Assembly (NCBI RefSeq): GCF_034263275.1
Contig: NZ_CP139559.1
Coordinates: forward strand, 6,944,001 to 7,008,000
Length of the DNA: 64,000 nucleotides
DNA from: Mucilaginibacter sp. cycad4
GTDB lineage: Bacteria; Bacteroidota; Bacteroidia; Sphingobacteriales; Sphingobacteriaceae
Reading direction: 5' to 3'
A program made the position numbers and the translations under genes. Of the stretch, positions 1 through 8,306 are shown piece after piece (the stretch's first letter is position 1; each line of letters opens with the position of its first letter). The notes beneath the pieces are model-generated. The model had not been told where the DNA came from, did not search any database, and worked only from the letters and a program-made list of their open reading frames with translations.

Positions 1-2
1 TA

Positions 3-569
3 AAGACACTTTCTGATGATATAGGTTTCGAAGATCATAATTTATGGGTAATTGATGAACGGTTAGCATACCACAAATATTTAGCATCCGATAAGAAATT
101 CAAGGATATCAAACTGCTCAACTCCGCATCGGCTGACCGGCCCGATATTATAGTATTCAATAAACCATTTGCGTTCACCAATGACGAAAAGCCGTATTCC
201 TCGGTGGTTTTGATTGAATTTAAAAGACCCATGCGGGACGATTATTCCGAAAATGAGAACCCCATCAATCAGATCAATAGATATGCGGGTGAAATTGCAG
301 AAAACGAGGCGAAAGATAAGGACAACCGTACGCTGGATATCAAATCGAACACACCTATCTACGCCTATATTGTCTGCGACCTTACTAAAAACTTGCGAAA
401 ATTCGCCCGTGATGCGGGTTACAAACCACTGCCTGATAATGACGGTTTTTTTGCGTTCAATGACAATTATAACCTGTACATAGAAATTATCAGCTTCGAT
501 AAATTAATAAAAGATTCAAAACAGCGCAACAAAATTCTTTTTGATAAGCTGAACTTACCTACCAATTAG
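3..569 (+). CDS. C-terminal part of a large protein with a PD-(D/E)XK-like nuclease domain (partial)
   Basis: The reading frame is open from the left edge to a TAG stop, giving about 188 residues of a protein whose start lies outside the window. A segment reading RPDIIVF is followed some twenty residues later by VVLIEFKRP, the spacing and hydrophobic-D then E-x-K pattern expected for a PD-(D/E)XK nuclease core. From memory this C-terminal block (LWVIDERLAYHKYL to the end FDKLNLP) occurs in large bacterial proteins with an N-terminal GHKL/HSP90-type ATPase domain, but that domain cannot be seen here. A role in defence or DNA processing is inference. The first ATG in frame at 231 is internal and should not be taken as the start. 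Confidence 0.65.
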   Translation, partial: KTLSDDIGFEDHNLWVIDERLAYHKYLASDKKFKDIKLLNSASADRPDIIVFNKPFAFTNDEKPYSSVVLIEFKRPMRDDYSENENPINQINRYAGEIAENEAKDKDNRTLDIKSNTPIYAYIVCDLTKNLRKFARDAGYKPLPDNDGFFAFNDNYNLYIEIISFDKLIKDSKQRNKILFDKLNLPTN

Positions 570-1095
570 ACATCGGAATAATGAAAAAAGATAGTCCGGC
601 AGATTTAATGCTCAGATTTATCAGGGATAGGTAGTATCTAAGTTTATTCAAAAATTATGTAGCCTACTCGGAAAAACGCTTGCGGCAGCAATAGGCTTTG
701 TCATCCCTTCCCGCAATAACGCCTTTTTGTTTTTAAATGTAGAGACGCATCACATGCGTCTCCAGCATGCAATTTCCGACGGAATTAGAAGCCTTTAAAT
801 TGGCTTGTCCGCTGGGGGACGCATGTGATGCGTCTCTACAAAAAAAAATGCCATTCGTTTTTAAACAGATTCTAAGATAAGAATAGCAGCACAGTTAAGC
901 TGAAAGCTTAACTCATTTTAGGACGAAGTTACGCTATCGCTAAACCTCGACCGGTGGAGAGCCCTGGTCTACAGCAATGTATCAAACTTCAAAACAATAT
1001 AACCCAGGCAACCCGCCACTGTTTTTACCCGTACTAATCAACAATTGCGGGCAGGGATTCATCCGCCTGCCCGGCAATAAATTTACCAAACCGAT
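570..1095. other. Intergenic region with one palindromic repeat
   Basis: This stretch of about 525 bases has no convincing gene. It holds the 103-bp inverted-repeat element at 738-840 and a short palindrome near 897-915 (GTTAAGctgaaaGCTTAAC). I see no clear promoter for the next gene. Confidence 0.5.
738..840. repeat. 103-bp REP-like inverted repeat, copy 1
   Basis: The outer arms at 738-760 and 818-840 are perfectly complementary over 23 bases. Each arm is itself a small palindrome (GACGCAT-CAC-ATGCGTC), so the element could fold as two hairpins or one long one. A second copy in the opposite orientation lies at 46798-46900. Both share GCATGCTGGAGACGC at the junction of one arm with the middle, so this is a dispersed family and not a local terminator. 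Confidence 0.85.
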
Positions 1096-2547
1096 ATGCA
1101 CACCAACCAAACAAATAAGCTTTGGTACCTTCTTGTTTTATTTACCCTTTGGCAGCTGGCTATTACACTGCTTAGTGATGGCTTTGTGTTATCGTTTGAT
1201 GAATCTATCTGGCATTATATCGGTCGCAATTGGTTCAGGAATGGGCTTGTGCCGTACGCCGGCGGGGCCGACAACAAATCGCCGTTTGTATTTGCCATTT
1301 TTGGGGTATCTGATCTGCTGTTTGGTGTAAATTACTGGTTCGCGCGGGTGGTGGCAACCTTATGTCAAACCGCGGGCATTTACTACCTGTTCAGGATTGC
1401 CCAAAAAACAGCCGGTGAAAAGGCCGCGGTACCGGCAGCCTTTTGTTACGGTATGGCTTTGCTATGGCATGCCACGGGGAGCAAATACGTGGCCTTTACC
1501 GAAACGTACGAGACCATGTTTTTGCTGATGGCCATTAACCGGTATTTGCAAGGGCTGAAAAATACTGATCTTTTACTGAGCGGCATCTTAGCAGGTTTAG
1601 CGTTGGATTTCCGGCTGTCGGCAGCTTTTGTGGCCCTCGCTATAATGGTTCATATGCTTAGTCAAAAAAAATTTTTAAACGTCCTGTGGTTTGCCATTGG
1701 GGTAGTTTCAGGCGTACTGCTGTTAGTGGCTGTTTGTATGCTATCGGGAATAAGCCTTCGCGAACTGACCTTGAACATGCTGACTGATAATTTTAGCCGG
1801 GGCAGCGCAACTGATCATACCATTGCTTACAAGCTGCAAAGTTTGCTCAACCGGTTTGTTTTGTCGCCTTTGGCGCTGTTATATCCGCTGGCTATAGCGG
1901 GACTTTTTGCAAGGAAGCAATTGGGTTTGATCATCTTATGGTTATTGGCTGTTTTCGTAGTTATTAATTTTATCGGTATTTATGATGTGGTACACCTGAA
2001 GGAAATTTTGCCTCCTTTGGCTGTTTTGAATGGTTGCGCCATTGCCTGGCTGCTTGAAAGATACCAACTGCCGCTTAAGCCTGTGCTTTTAATAATTTGT
2101 GTACTGTTATTTCCGGGGATGTCTGAAGTGCTGGACAACGCAGAAATCTTACTGGGCAAAGCTCCGGCAAAATTAACCTATGGAAAGGCCCCGTACATAA
2201 ACCCCACCGAAGGTGATAGGAAGCTATTAGGAAAATGGGTGAGGGATAATACCCAGCCGCATAACCTGGTACTTGTACACAGCTTTGGCACACAGGTACA
2301 GGCTTATTCTGAACGGATATCGCCCAGCACCTATTTTAATATTACACAAACGCCGGTTGCCAAAGCCCGCTTTATGCACGATCTGGAGCGGAACAAGCCT
2401 GCAATGATCCTTATCCCAATGTTCCCCGAGTATTACAACCTGGTAGATGCCGACCTAAGGTTATTTGTAAGCCGGATGGTAAGCCGGGATTATTACCTGG
2501 AGAGGTGTATGTACAACTATAAGATTTATCGTGTGCGTAAAATGTAA
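1096..2547 (+). CDS. GT-C fold membrane glycosyltransferase (GT39/ArnT-like)
   Basis: A 483-residue polytopic membrane protein, probably using a polyprenyl-phosphate sugar to glycosylate a lipid, glycan or protein outside the membrane. After the first membrane helix comes LSFDESIWHYIGRNW, matching the acidic motif of the first extracytoplasmic loop (DE or DD) in GT-C enzymes. GGADNKSP follows, a common feature of the ArnT/PMT group. About ten hydrophobic helices fill residues 10-340 and a soluble segment of about 130 residues ends the protein. Family assignment is firm; donor and acceptor are unknown. A second GT-C gene of similar size lies at 4786-6252, and the two may act on the same surface polymer. 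Confidence 0.8.
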   Translation: MHTNQTNKLWYLLVLFTLWQLAITLLSDGFVLSFDESIWHYIGRNWFRNGLVPYAGGADNKSPFVFAIFGVSDLLFGVNYWFARVVATLCQTAGIYYLFRIAQKTAGEKAAVPAAFCYGMALLWHATGSKYVAFTETYETMFLLMAINRYLQGLKNTDLLLSGILAGLALDFRLSAAFVALAIMVHMLSQKKFLNVLWFAIGVVSGVLLLVAVCMLSGISLRELTLNMLTDNFSRGSATDHTIAYKLQSLLNRFVLSPLALLYPLAIAGLFARKQLGLIILWLLAVFVVINFIGIYDVVHLKEILPPLAVLNGCAIAWLLERYQLPLKPVLLIICVLLFPGMSEVLDNAEILLGKAPAKLTYGKAPYINPTEGDRKLLGKWVRDNTQPHNLVLVHSFGTQVQAYSERISPSTYFNITQTPVAKARFMHDLERNKPAMILIPMFPEYYNLVDADLRLFVSRMVSRDYYLERCMYNYKIYRVRKM

Positions 2548-2951
2548 GTTATTGGTTTTGATGTAATTGTTCTTATCAAATGCACCGGAGGCGGCAGTTT
2601 ATCGTATTTCCACGTTAGGGATTGCGGCAGAAAACCCACAGTGCGGGTTGGTGTTTGTGTATGGGCAGGGCGAGGATTTGCATCAGCCAGCTGGCGGACC
2701 GGGCCGCAGGCAACGCCATGATCTGTTTTTTTTTGATGACTGAATACCTGGTCAGGATCTGAACACCATAATAAAACTGCTCCGCCTTTTCTGCTCAGCT
2801 TACGTTTACCAGCCTTCAACTTAAACAATATTCTATCCAGCCAATTCAATTCCCCATCCAAATCCGCTTACAATACCTTATATTAGTATAGGTTTTCATA
2901 ACCAGCCAATTATATTCGCGGTTTCCTGTTTGTTATTTAAAAAGACCGAAG
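2548..2951. other. Intergenic region, no gene seen
   Basis: About 400 bases between the glycosyltransferase and the TPR gene. A 111-codon minus-strand frame crosses it but has no recognisable domain and overlaps the end of the upstream gene, so it is not called. TATATTAGTATAGG at 2880-2893 and AT-rich sequence before 2952 may carry a promoter, but no good TAnnTTTG box is visible. Confidence 0.4.
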
Positions 2952-4664
2952 ATGAAAAAGGTATCGCTGTTATTTGTATTCCCCGTGGTATTGTTCGCTA
3001 CATATTTGTTCGCGTTCCAGGGCAAACGTTCGGCATTGCCGGGCAAACAGAAAATTTCAACCCCGGTAATGTGCGGTTCGGGTGCGGTTACCGATGTGGA
3101 TACGGCGGGGAACGGCAAATTTATACAGCGTTTACCCGGCTGGGGGCATTACAGCTACGCCATTGCTGCCCGTAATGACAGCGCCCGGTTTTATTTTAAC
3201 CAGGGCTTAACTATGTATTACAGCTACCATATGAAGGAGGCATTTGCATCGTTTAAAGAAGCATCGCGCTTTGACCCCTCGGCAGCCATGACTTACTGGG
3301 GGCAGGCCCTGAGTTTGGGCCCTTACTACAATGCCGGCGCACCGTATGCTGCCCCCGCCGGTTTGCCTGCTGTTTTGAAACAAATGAATGCCGTTGCCGG
3401 CAAGGCCCCCGAAAAGGAAAAAGCGCTGATAGCAGCGATGAACCTTCGTTACCCGCAGGGAGGCACCAACGCAAGCAACAACGAAGCTTACGCACAGGAT
3501 ATGAAGAAACTGATGCTGGCCTACCCAACCGATGCCGACCTTAAAATGTTGTACATTGATGCGGTGATGCTCATCCACCCCTGGGATTTTTGGGCGCCCG
3601 ACGGTACCGACAAACCCTGGACTGCCGAACTGGTTACATTATGTAAAGGTGTTTTAAATACCAGCCCGGAACATCCGGCGGCGCTGCATTATTATATCCA
3701 CTTAACCGAAGCTTCGCGCAACCCCGGCGCCGCACTGGCTAATGCGGGGGCTTTAAAAAAACTGTTCCCCGGTATCGGGCATATGGTGCATATGTCAAGC
3801 CACGTGTACCAGCGTAACGGTTTGTATTTTCAGGGTGTTGACGCCAATGAAAAGGCGGCCAGGTGCATTACGGTATACGCCAATATGGAGAAAAATTTAA
3901 GGCTCACAAAAATCAACTCGCACTTTTACGCTGTCGAAACGCTTTGTGCTTTTAACGGGGCCATGTATGAAAGGGGGATGGAAGCGGCGTTGCGCTGCCG
4001 TAATGCTGTAAAACCTTCGGCGGGCGATACTTATTCGCAATACCTGTACATGATGCCTGTATTTACCATGATGCGCCTTGGCAAATGGCACGAGCTGCTG
4101 AAAGACAGCGTTGGGCCCAACCCGCAATGGACTTACGCCCGGGTGCTGCACCATTTTGCCCGCGGAATGGCATTCCTGTACACCGGCGGGCAGGATTCGG
4201 CCGTGGCCCAGCTTGCCTTGTTGCGCACCCAATTGGATAATCCGGCCTTAAAACAGCGGCGCATCCCTTTTAATGCTGCTTTGGAAGGCGCCACCATTGC
4301 CGAAAATATTTTGGATGGGGCTATATTATTAGGACGTAATAAATACGATGAAGGTATGGCCTGCCTTAAAAAAGCGGTACTGACAGAAGATAACATGATT
4401 TACTCCGAACCCGCCGAATGGCCTATCCCGGCCCGGCAGTTCCTGGGCGCTTACCTGCTCAAAAGCGACTATAACCCGCAAGCCGAACAGGTTTACCGCG
4501 AAGACCTGGAACGTAACCCGGGCAACGGCTGGTCAATGCTGGGGATGTACCAAAGTTTAAAAGCACAAAACCATACCGAAAAACTGGTTTATTACAAGGC
4601 GGGCTTTACGCGCTCGTTTTCGCATGCTGATGAGGCGCCCACAAGCTCGGTGATTATGAATTAG
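2952..4664 (+). CDS. Secreted tetratricopeptide-repeat protein
   Basis: A 570-residue protein starting with a signal-peptide-like segment (MKKVSLLFVFPVVLFATYLFA), so it is probably periplasmic or outer-membrane associated. Residues 80-130 read as a TPR unit (FNQGLTMYYSYHMKEAFASF, then FDPSAAMTYWGQAL). The middle contains HPAALHYYIHLTEAS and GHMVHMSSHVY, typical of a TPR family in which His-rich helices line the solenoid. The last 150 residues carry more helical repeats with ARQFLGAYLLKSDYNPQAEQVY. No catalytic site is recognised, and a scaffold role is inferred from the fold alone. It lies between two GT-C glycosyltransferases but with gaps of 404 and 121 bases, so an operon is uncertain. Confidence 0.75.
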   Translation: MKKVSLLFVFPVVLFATYLFAFQGKRSALPGKQKISTPVMCGSGAVTDVDTAGNGKFIQRLPGWGHYSYAIAARNDSARFYFNQGLTMYYSYHMKEAFASFKEASRFDPSAAMTYWGQALSLGPYYNAGAPYAAPAGLPAVLKQMNAVAGKAPEKEKALIAAMNLRYPQGGTNASNNEAYAQDMKKLMLAYPTDADLKMLYIDAVMLIHPWDFWAPDGTDKPWTAELVTLCKGVLNTSPEHPAALHYYIHLTEASRNPGAALANAGALKKLFPGIGHMVHMSSHVYQRNGLYFQGVDANEKAARCITVYANMEKNLRLTKINSHFYAVETLCAFNGAMYERGMEAALRCRNAVKPSAGDTYSQYLYMMPVFTMMRLGKWHELLKDSVGPNPQWTYARVLHHFARGMAFLYTGGQDSAVAQLALLRTQLDNPALKQRRIPFNAALEGATIAENILDGAILLGRNKYDEGMACLKKAVLTEDNMIYSEPAEWPIPARQFLGAYLLKSDYNPQAEQVYREDLERNPGNGWSMLGMYQSLKAQNHTEKLVYYKAGFTRSFSHADEAPTSSVIMN

Positions 4665-4734
4665 TGTTAATGTTCCGGGGCATCACGGTTCAGATGCCGA
4701 TTTTTGTTGGTTAGCTTTCGGGAAAACAATCCAA

Positions 4735-4742
4735 TACTTTTG
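4735..4742 (+). promoter_or_regulatory. Probable -7 promoter element
   Basis: TACTTTTG fits the Bacteroidota -7 consensus TAnnTTTG and lies 43 bases before the GTG start of the second glycosyltransferase. A matching -33 TTTG at about 19 bases is not obvious, so the call is moderate. Confidence 0.45.
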
Positions 4743-4785
4743 TAGTTTTAGGCTCAAATCTAAAAAGCCTTAACTTCAAATATAA

Positions 4786-6252
4786 GTGAACAGATACCTA
4801 ACTCAAAGATTTGTTTTATGCGCCCTTTGTATAGTTGCCGTGACATTAGCGGCGATTCAATTTTTAAATGACCGGGGCGTATGGCTTGATGAAGCTGTAT
4901 TAACCCTTAATTTAATACACCGTAATGCTGCGGATCTGTTCCGGCCTCTTGATTATAATGGAGTTGCGCCTGTGTTGTTCCTGCTTATTCAAAAAGCATT
5001 TATATCGTTGGCGCCCAAATCAGATTATGCCCTTAAGGTATTTCCCCTTATCTGCTATTTGGCGTTCCTGCCCTTGTTTGCCCGGATACTAACCAGGCTT
5101 TTCAAAAGCATTTACAGCATTATTTTGGGATTGAGCCTGGTTGTTTTTAATCAAACTATAATTTATTACTCAAGCGAGGCCAAGCAGTATATTGTCGATC
5201 TCCTGGTGATTACCATATTCTATTATCTGTTGATCGAAGAAAAAGCACTAAAGGGGTTTTATTATAAGCTTTTGGTACTGGGCTTAATCAGCATATATCT
5301 TTCCAGCATCACACCAATTATCCTGCTTACAGTTGATATATACCTGTTTTATAAATCGAGATCGGAAAATAGGCCCCTGGGCAGGCATTTTGTAATCACC
5401 AATTTATGTTGGGGTGTTTTCTTTGCTTTATATTATTTTGTGTTTATCTACAGCCATCCAACACAACATAAAATGGTTGGGTACTGGTCAAATGCGGGTG
5501 CTTTTATGCCTTTTGATTCGTCGTTTGGGGGGTGGATAGCAGGTCGCTTTCACGGAATTTTTTATTTTCTTTTTTATTTCGGGCAACTTATCGGGAGCTG
5601 TGTTATGGTATTGTTCGGCTTAGGTATTATACTGCTGATAAGGTACAGAAGATACGATCTCATGATATTAACATTGCTGCCGGTTTGTATTCATCTCATT
5701 TTATCCGGGCTTAAATTATATCCATTCGAAACCCGTTTATATTTGTACTTAACCCCCGGGCTGGTCATTACATGCGTGTTTAGCTATGAGTTTTTAGTCA
5801 CTAAGCTATCTCATCTGAGATTTGGAACGGTTATCGGTTTTATCTTTTTACTGCTGCCTGCACTAACTGCCAGGGTGGTATTGATACACCAACCGCCTTA
5901 CACACAGCATGATGATGTTAAAAGAGGGATTGAAACGATCAATAAAAAATTTGAAAAAGGCGATGCCCTTTATACCGGCAACTTAACAGGGTTACCGGTA
6001 AAATATTATAAAGACTTAGGTATTATAAATGGACGGCTCGATGTAGTTTACAAGGATAGCCTTATAAATACGCATCCTCCCTATGCCATTAAGCGTTTGT
6101 GGGTACTTACATATTCCGTTGAAGATCAACCGCGGGAGCTATCGGAACTGTTGAAAAACAGGCAATTAATCAAAAAAGACAGTTTTGAAACCCGGGGCGG
6201 TGTACGCTTTAGTTTGTTTGCGCAAGGCAATGCACTTGTTCAAAAAAAATAG
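4786..6252 (+). CDS. GT-C fold membrane glycosyltransferase
   Basis: A 488-residue polytopic membrane protein with a GTG start (residues MNRYLTQRF). After helix 1 the loop reads DRGVWLDEAVLTLNLI, with the acidic LDE motif of GT-C enzymes, followed by NGVAPVLFLLIQKAF, which resembles the P-x-x-F/Y segment of the GT39 group. Around ten to eleven membrane helices follow, and the last 120 residues are soluble, with EKGDALYTGNLTGLPVKYY resembling the periplasmic C-terminal domain of related dolichyl-phosphate-mannose-type transferases. Donor and acceptor are unknown. GTG was chosen because no ATG is available before the first helix in this frame and a -7 promoter box lies at a suitable distance. 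Confidence 0.75.
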   Translation: MNRYLTQRFVLCALCIVAVTLAAIQFLNDRGVWLDEAVLTLNLIHRNAADLFRPLDYNGVAPVLFLLIQKAFISLAPKSDYALKVFPLICYLAFLPLFARILTRLFKSIYSIILGLSLVVFNQTIIYYSSEAKQYIVDLLVITIFYYLLIEEKALKGFYYKLLVLGLISIYLSSITPIILLTVDIYLFYKSRSENRPLGRHFVITNLCWGVFFALYYFVFIYSHPTQHKMVGYWSNAGAFMPFDSSFGGWIAGRFHGIFYFLFYFGQLIGSCVMVLFGLGIILLIRYRRYDLMILTLLPVCIHLILSGLKLYPFETRLYLYLTPGLVITCVFSYEFLVTKLSHLRFGTVIGFIFLLLPALTARVVLIHQPPYTQHDDVKRGIETINKKFEKGDALYTGNLTGLPVKYYKDLGIINGRLDVVYKDSLINTHPPYAIKRLWVLTYSVEDQPRELSELLKNRQLIKKDSFETRGGVRFSLFAQGNALVQKK

Positions 6253-6401
6253 TGTCCATAATATGGAACCGAATTACTGTACAATCGCGAGTAAAACACA
6301 CTTTTGCCGGCGCTGTATGCCCGCGCCGGATGGGGGCTTTCATGATTAGGCCCGCATTAGGGGCGTTATACCGTTGCTGTTTAATTGTTATTATAAATGT
6401 T

Positions 6402-6409
6402 TAAATTTG
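6402..6409 (+). promoter_or_regulatory. Probable -7 element of the antitoxin promoter
   Basis: TAAATTTG matches TAnnTTTG and ends only four bases before the ATG at 6414. If used, the transcript would start at or next to the ATG and be leaderless or nearly so. The -33 element is weak (TTG at 6374-6376, spaced too far). Confidence 0.45.
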
Positions 6410-6413
6410 TTAT

Positions 6414-6644
6414 ATGACAACGTTAACAATCGAAATACCCGAAAAAGCAGGGAAAACGCTGGCCGACCTGGTTGAGCAGTTAGGAGGGAAGGTTATTTCT
6501 GTAAAGAAAGACAAAGAGACAAAAGGCGGGAAGAAGAAAAAACAGGTATTAGATGATCTGGAAGAGTCTGTAAAGTTTGTCAGGTTGCATCAGCAGGGTA
6601 AGGTTGAAGCAAAAACGATAGAAGAATTACTTAATGAGCTTTAA
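6414..6644 (+). CDS. RelB-like antitoxin of a remodelled toxin-antitoxin locus
   Basis: A 76-residue protein beginning MTTLTIEIPEKAGKTLADLV, a beta-strand then helix arrangement seen in small antitoxins that precede RelE/ParE toxins in Bacteroidota. A Lys-rich linker (about residues 36-45) is followed by an amphipathic acidic helix ending KTIEELLNEL, the part expected to wrap around a toxin. Its last codons overlap an ATG at 6634 that opens the first 16 codons of a RelE-like toxin, the usual antitoxin-toxin arrangement. The toxin is cut short, and a HEPN gene begins two bases after its stop. The role is inferred from architecture. Confidence 0.6.
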   Translation: MTTLTIEIPEKAGKTLADLVEQLGGKVISVKKDKETKGGKKKKQVLDDLEESVKFVRLHQQGKVEAKTIEELLNEL

Positions 6645-6684
6645 GATTCTGCTAACTCCGGCGTTTGTCCGTGAACTTAAGTAG
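6634..6684 (+). pseudogene. Truncated RelE/ParE toxin remnant
   Basis: ATG at 6634 lies inside the end of the antitoxin gene and opens the frame MSFKILLTPAFVRELK followed by TAG at 6682-6684. This matches the opening strand and helix of RelE/ParE toxins of this phylum (typically MS-hydrophobic-I-x-T-P-x-F-x-REhydrophobicK), which are normally about 90-120 residues long. Nothing resembling the rest of a RelE toxin is present downstream; the HEPN gene starts at 6687. The assignment rests on 16 residues plus position. Confidence 0.55.
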
Positions 6685-6686
6685 TT

Positions 6687-7295
6687 ATGAATTATTTTAC
6701 TACCCCACTATTCCTTGAACTCAAACTTATGGGAGGTACACTAAATCTCGCTAAAGAATCTTTTGATTTATGCGAATATTTAGAAAATCCTCCGACAGAA
6801 TCTGAACAGGAATATATTGAAAATTCAAAATACTTTACCACAATAAAAGATGCTTTGTGGTGCAACTGTTGTATAGATCTTGCCAAACTTTACGACCATA
6901 ACCCTAAGAACGATATTGTCAGGAAAAATGGAAGTTACGCTAAGATCTTCAATTTTTTGTCTATGTTAAATGCATTAAAAAATGGAAAGTATCCGATTGA
7001 AATAGACTCAATTGTTATCGAATCATGGATTGAGAAAATTAATGACAATAATAACTCGATCAATTTATTGAAAGAATTTAGAGATAAAGCGTATGCTCAC
7101 ACAGAAATACATGTTTTTCCGGAAATAAATTTTCATGAGCTCTTTAGAAATATAAAGCTATTGTTTGAACTGGCCTTTAATGTTTTTAATTTCTTATGGT
7201 GTGAAGTTTTAGGAAGAAAAATCTCGGATCTTGGCTTTACTGTTTTTAATCCAAGTGATTTCGATTTGATAAGAAAGCTCTCAGAGTGCCAATAG
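6687..7295 (+). CDS. HEPN-domain protein, AbiU2-like
   Basis: A 202-residue mostly helical protein. LLKEFRDKAYAHTE at residues 128-140 contains R132 and H138 in the R-x(4-6)-H arrangement of HEPN ribonucleases, and the local pattern RDKxYAH is typical of the AbiU2-like HEPN family. Such proteins are often toxins or abortive-infection effectors that cleave RNA. The gene is clearly richer in A and T than its neighbours, which suggests recent acquisition. It starts two bases after the stop of the toxin remnant and follows an intact antitoxin gene, so it may either have replaced the old toxin or have landed there by chance. Nuclease activity is inferred from the motif. Confidence 0.6.
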   Translation: MNYFTTPLFLELKLMGGTLNLAKESFDLCEYLENPPTESEQEYIENSKYFTTIKDALWCNCCIDLAKLYDHNPKNDIVRKNGSYAKIFNFLSMLNALKNGKYPIEIDSIVIESWIEKINDNNNSINLLKEFRDKAYAHTEIHVFPEINFHELFRNIKLLFELAFNVFNFLWCEVLGRKISDLGFTVFNPSDFDLIRKLSECQ

Positions 7296-7582
7296 GTTTT
7301 GAATTGCCCATAATTATAAGATCCCATTTGATCTTTGATTTAGCCTATGTATCTAAATAAAGTGTAATACACTACGCTAATCGCTCCCCCAATCCCCCAA
7401 TCTTTAAAAATTTCCCCAACCCATCTCCAATTTTACGCCGTCAACCTGGTGATGCAGTAACATGTCTTTCAAAATGGCGCCGAAAAGTCAAAAAATCGAA
7501 CCGGCTAATGCTTAGCCAAATACCTTTCAAACATATGTTAAAACGCGGATGCAAAAATTATAAAAAAATAACTTACTAACTA

Positions 7583-7614
7583 TTTGATAATTAATACAAA
7601 GTTTCTATCTTTGC
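7583..7614 (+). promoter_or_regulatory. Promoter of the ribosomal protein operon
   Basis: TTTG at 7583-7586 is followed after 19 bases by TATCTTTG at 7606-7613, matching the Bacteroidota sigma-A promoter (-33 TTTG, -7 TAnnTTTG) in sequence and spacing. Transcription should start near 7620, giving a leader of about 68 bases before rplC. This is the best promoter in the window and fits the strongest operon. Confidence 0.75.
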
Positions 7615-7645
7615 CGTCCCTTTCGGGGGAGAAATATGCCTTGAA

Positions 7646-7663
7646 CGAAGCCCTACTGCTTCG
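7646..7663 (+). promoter_or_regulatory. Small hairpin in the rplC leader
   Basis: CGAAGC at 7646-7651 pairs perfectly with GCTTCG at 7658-7663 around a six-base loop. It lies within the predicted 5' untranslated leader, 24 bases before the rplC ATG at 7688. It could be an autoregulatory ribosomal-protein site or simply a stable leader structure; the sequence alone does not tell. Confidence 0.35.
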
Positions 7664-7687
7664 ATGGGCACAAAAACAATTAAAAAA

Positions 7688-8305
7688 ATGTCAGGAATTA
7701 TTGGTAAAAAAGTAGGAATGACCAGCATTTTCGACGAAACAGGGAAAAACATTCCCTGCACAGTAATCGAAGCTGGCCCTTGCGTGGTAACACAAGTTAA
7801 GTCTGTGGATACAGACGGATATGCTGCTGTACAGCTGGCATATGGCGACAAAAAGGAAAAAAACACTTCTGCCCCTTTAAAAGGACACTTCCAGAAAGCC
7901 GGTAGCGCTCCAAAGCGTAAACTGGTTGAATTCAAAACTTTCGAAGATCAAAAAACATTAGGCGACACCGTTACTGTCGACATTTTTGCTGCGGGAGATT
8001 TTGTTGACGTGGTAGGTACCTCAAAAGGTAAGGGTTTTCAGGGTGTGGTAAAACGTCATGGTTTTGGTGGTGTGGGTATGCAAACCCACGGTCAGCATAA
8101 CCGTTTACGTGCGCCGGGTTCTTTGGGTGCGTCATCATGGCCTTCGCGTGTATTTAAAGGTATGCGCATGGCAGGTCAAACCGGAAACGCCCGTGTTAAA
8201 GTACAAAACCTTGAAGTAGTTAAGGTTTTCGCGGAGCAGAATCTGTTAGTAGTTAAAGGTTCCATCCCCGGAGCTAAGGGTTCATTCGTAATAGTGGATA
8301 AATAA
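7688..8305 (+). CDS. rplC: 50S ribosomal protein L3
   Basis: L3 binds near the 3' end of 23S rRNA and starts assembly of the large subunit. The protein begins MSGIIGKKVGMTSIF, the standard L3 opening, so the ATG at 7688 is chosen over an upstream in-frame ATG at 7664 (MGTKTIKK) that lies next to the leader hairpin. KGFQGVVKRHGFGG and THGQHNRLRAPGSLG around residues 120-155 are the conserved central loop that reaches toward the peptidyl-transferase centre. Length 205 aa is normal. This is the first gene of the operon; rpsJ, usual just upstream, is absent here. Confidence 0.97.
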   Translation: MSGIIGKKVGMTSIFDETGKNIPCTVIEAGPCVVTQVKSVDTDGYAAVQLAYGDKKEKNTSAPLKGHFQKAGSAPKRKLVEFKTFEDQKTLGDTVTVDIFAAGDFVDVVGTSKGKGFQGVVKRHGFGGVGMQTHGQHNRLRAPGSLGASSWPSRVFKGMRMAGQTGNARVKVQNLEVVKVFAEQNLLVVKGSIPGAKGSFVIVDK

Positions 8306-8306
8306 G

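Noticed and set aside
899..975. Structured-looking stretch before the first glycosyltransferase, considered as an RNA gene or riboswitch
   Set aside because: It has a short palindrome and some pairing, but does not fit tRNA, tmRNA, 6S or a riboswitch I can recognise.
2526..2861. A 111-codon minus-strand frame between the glycosyltransferase and the TPR gene
   Set aside because: It overlaps the end of the glycosyltransferase, has no recognisable domain or start context, and its composition looks non-coding.
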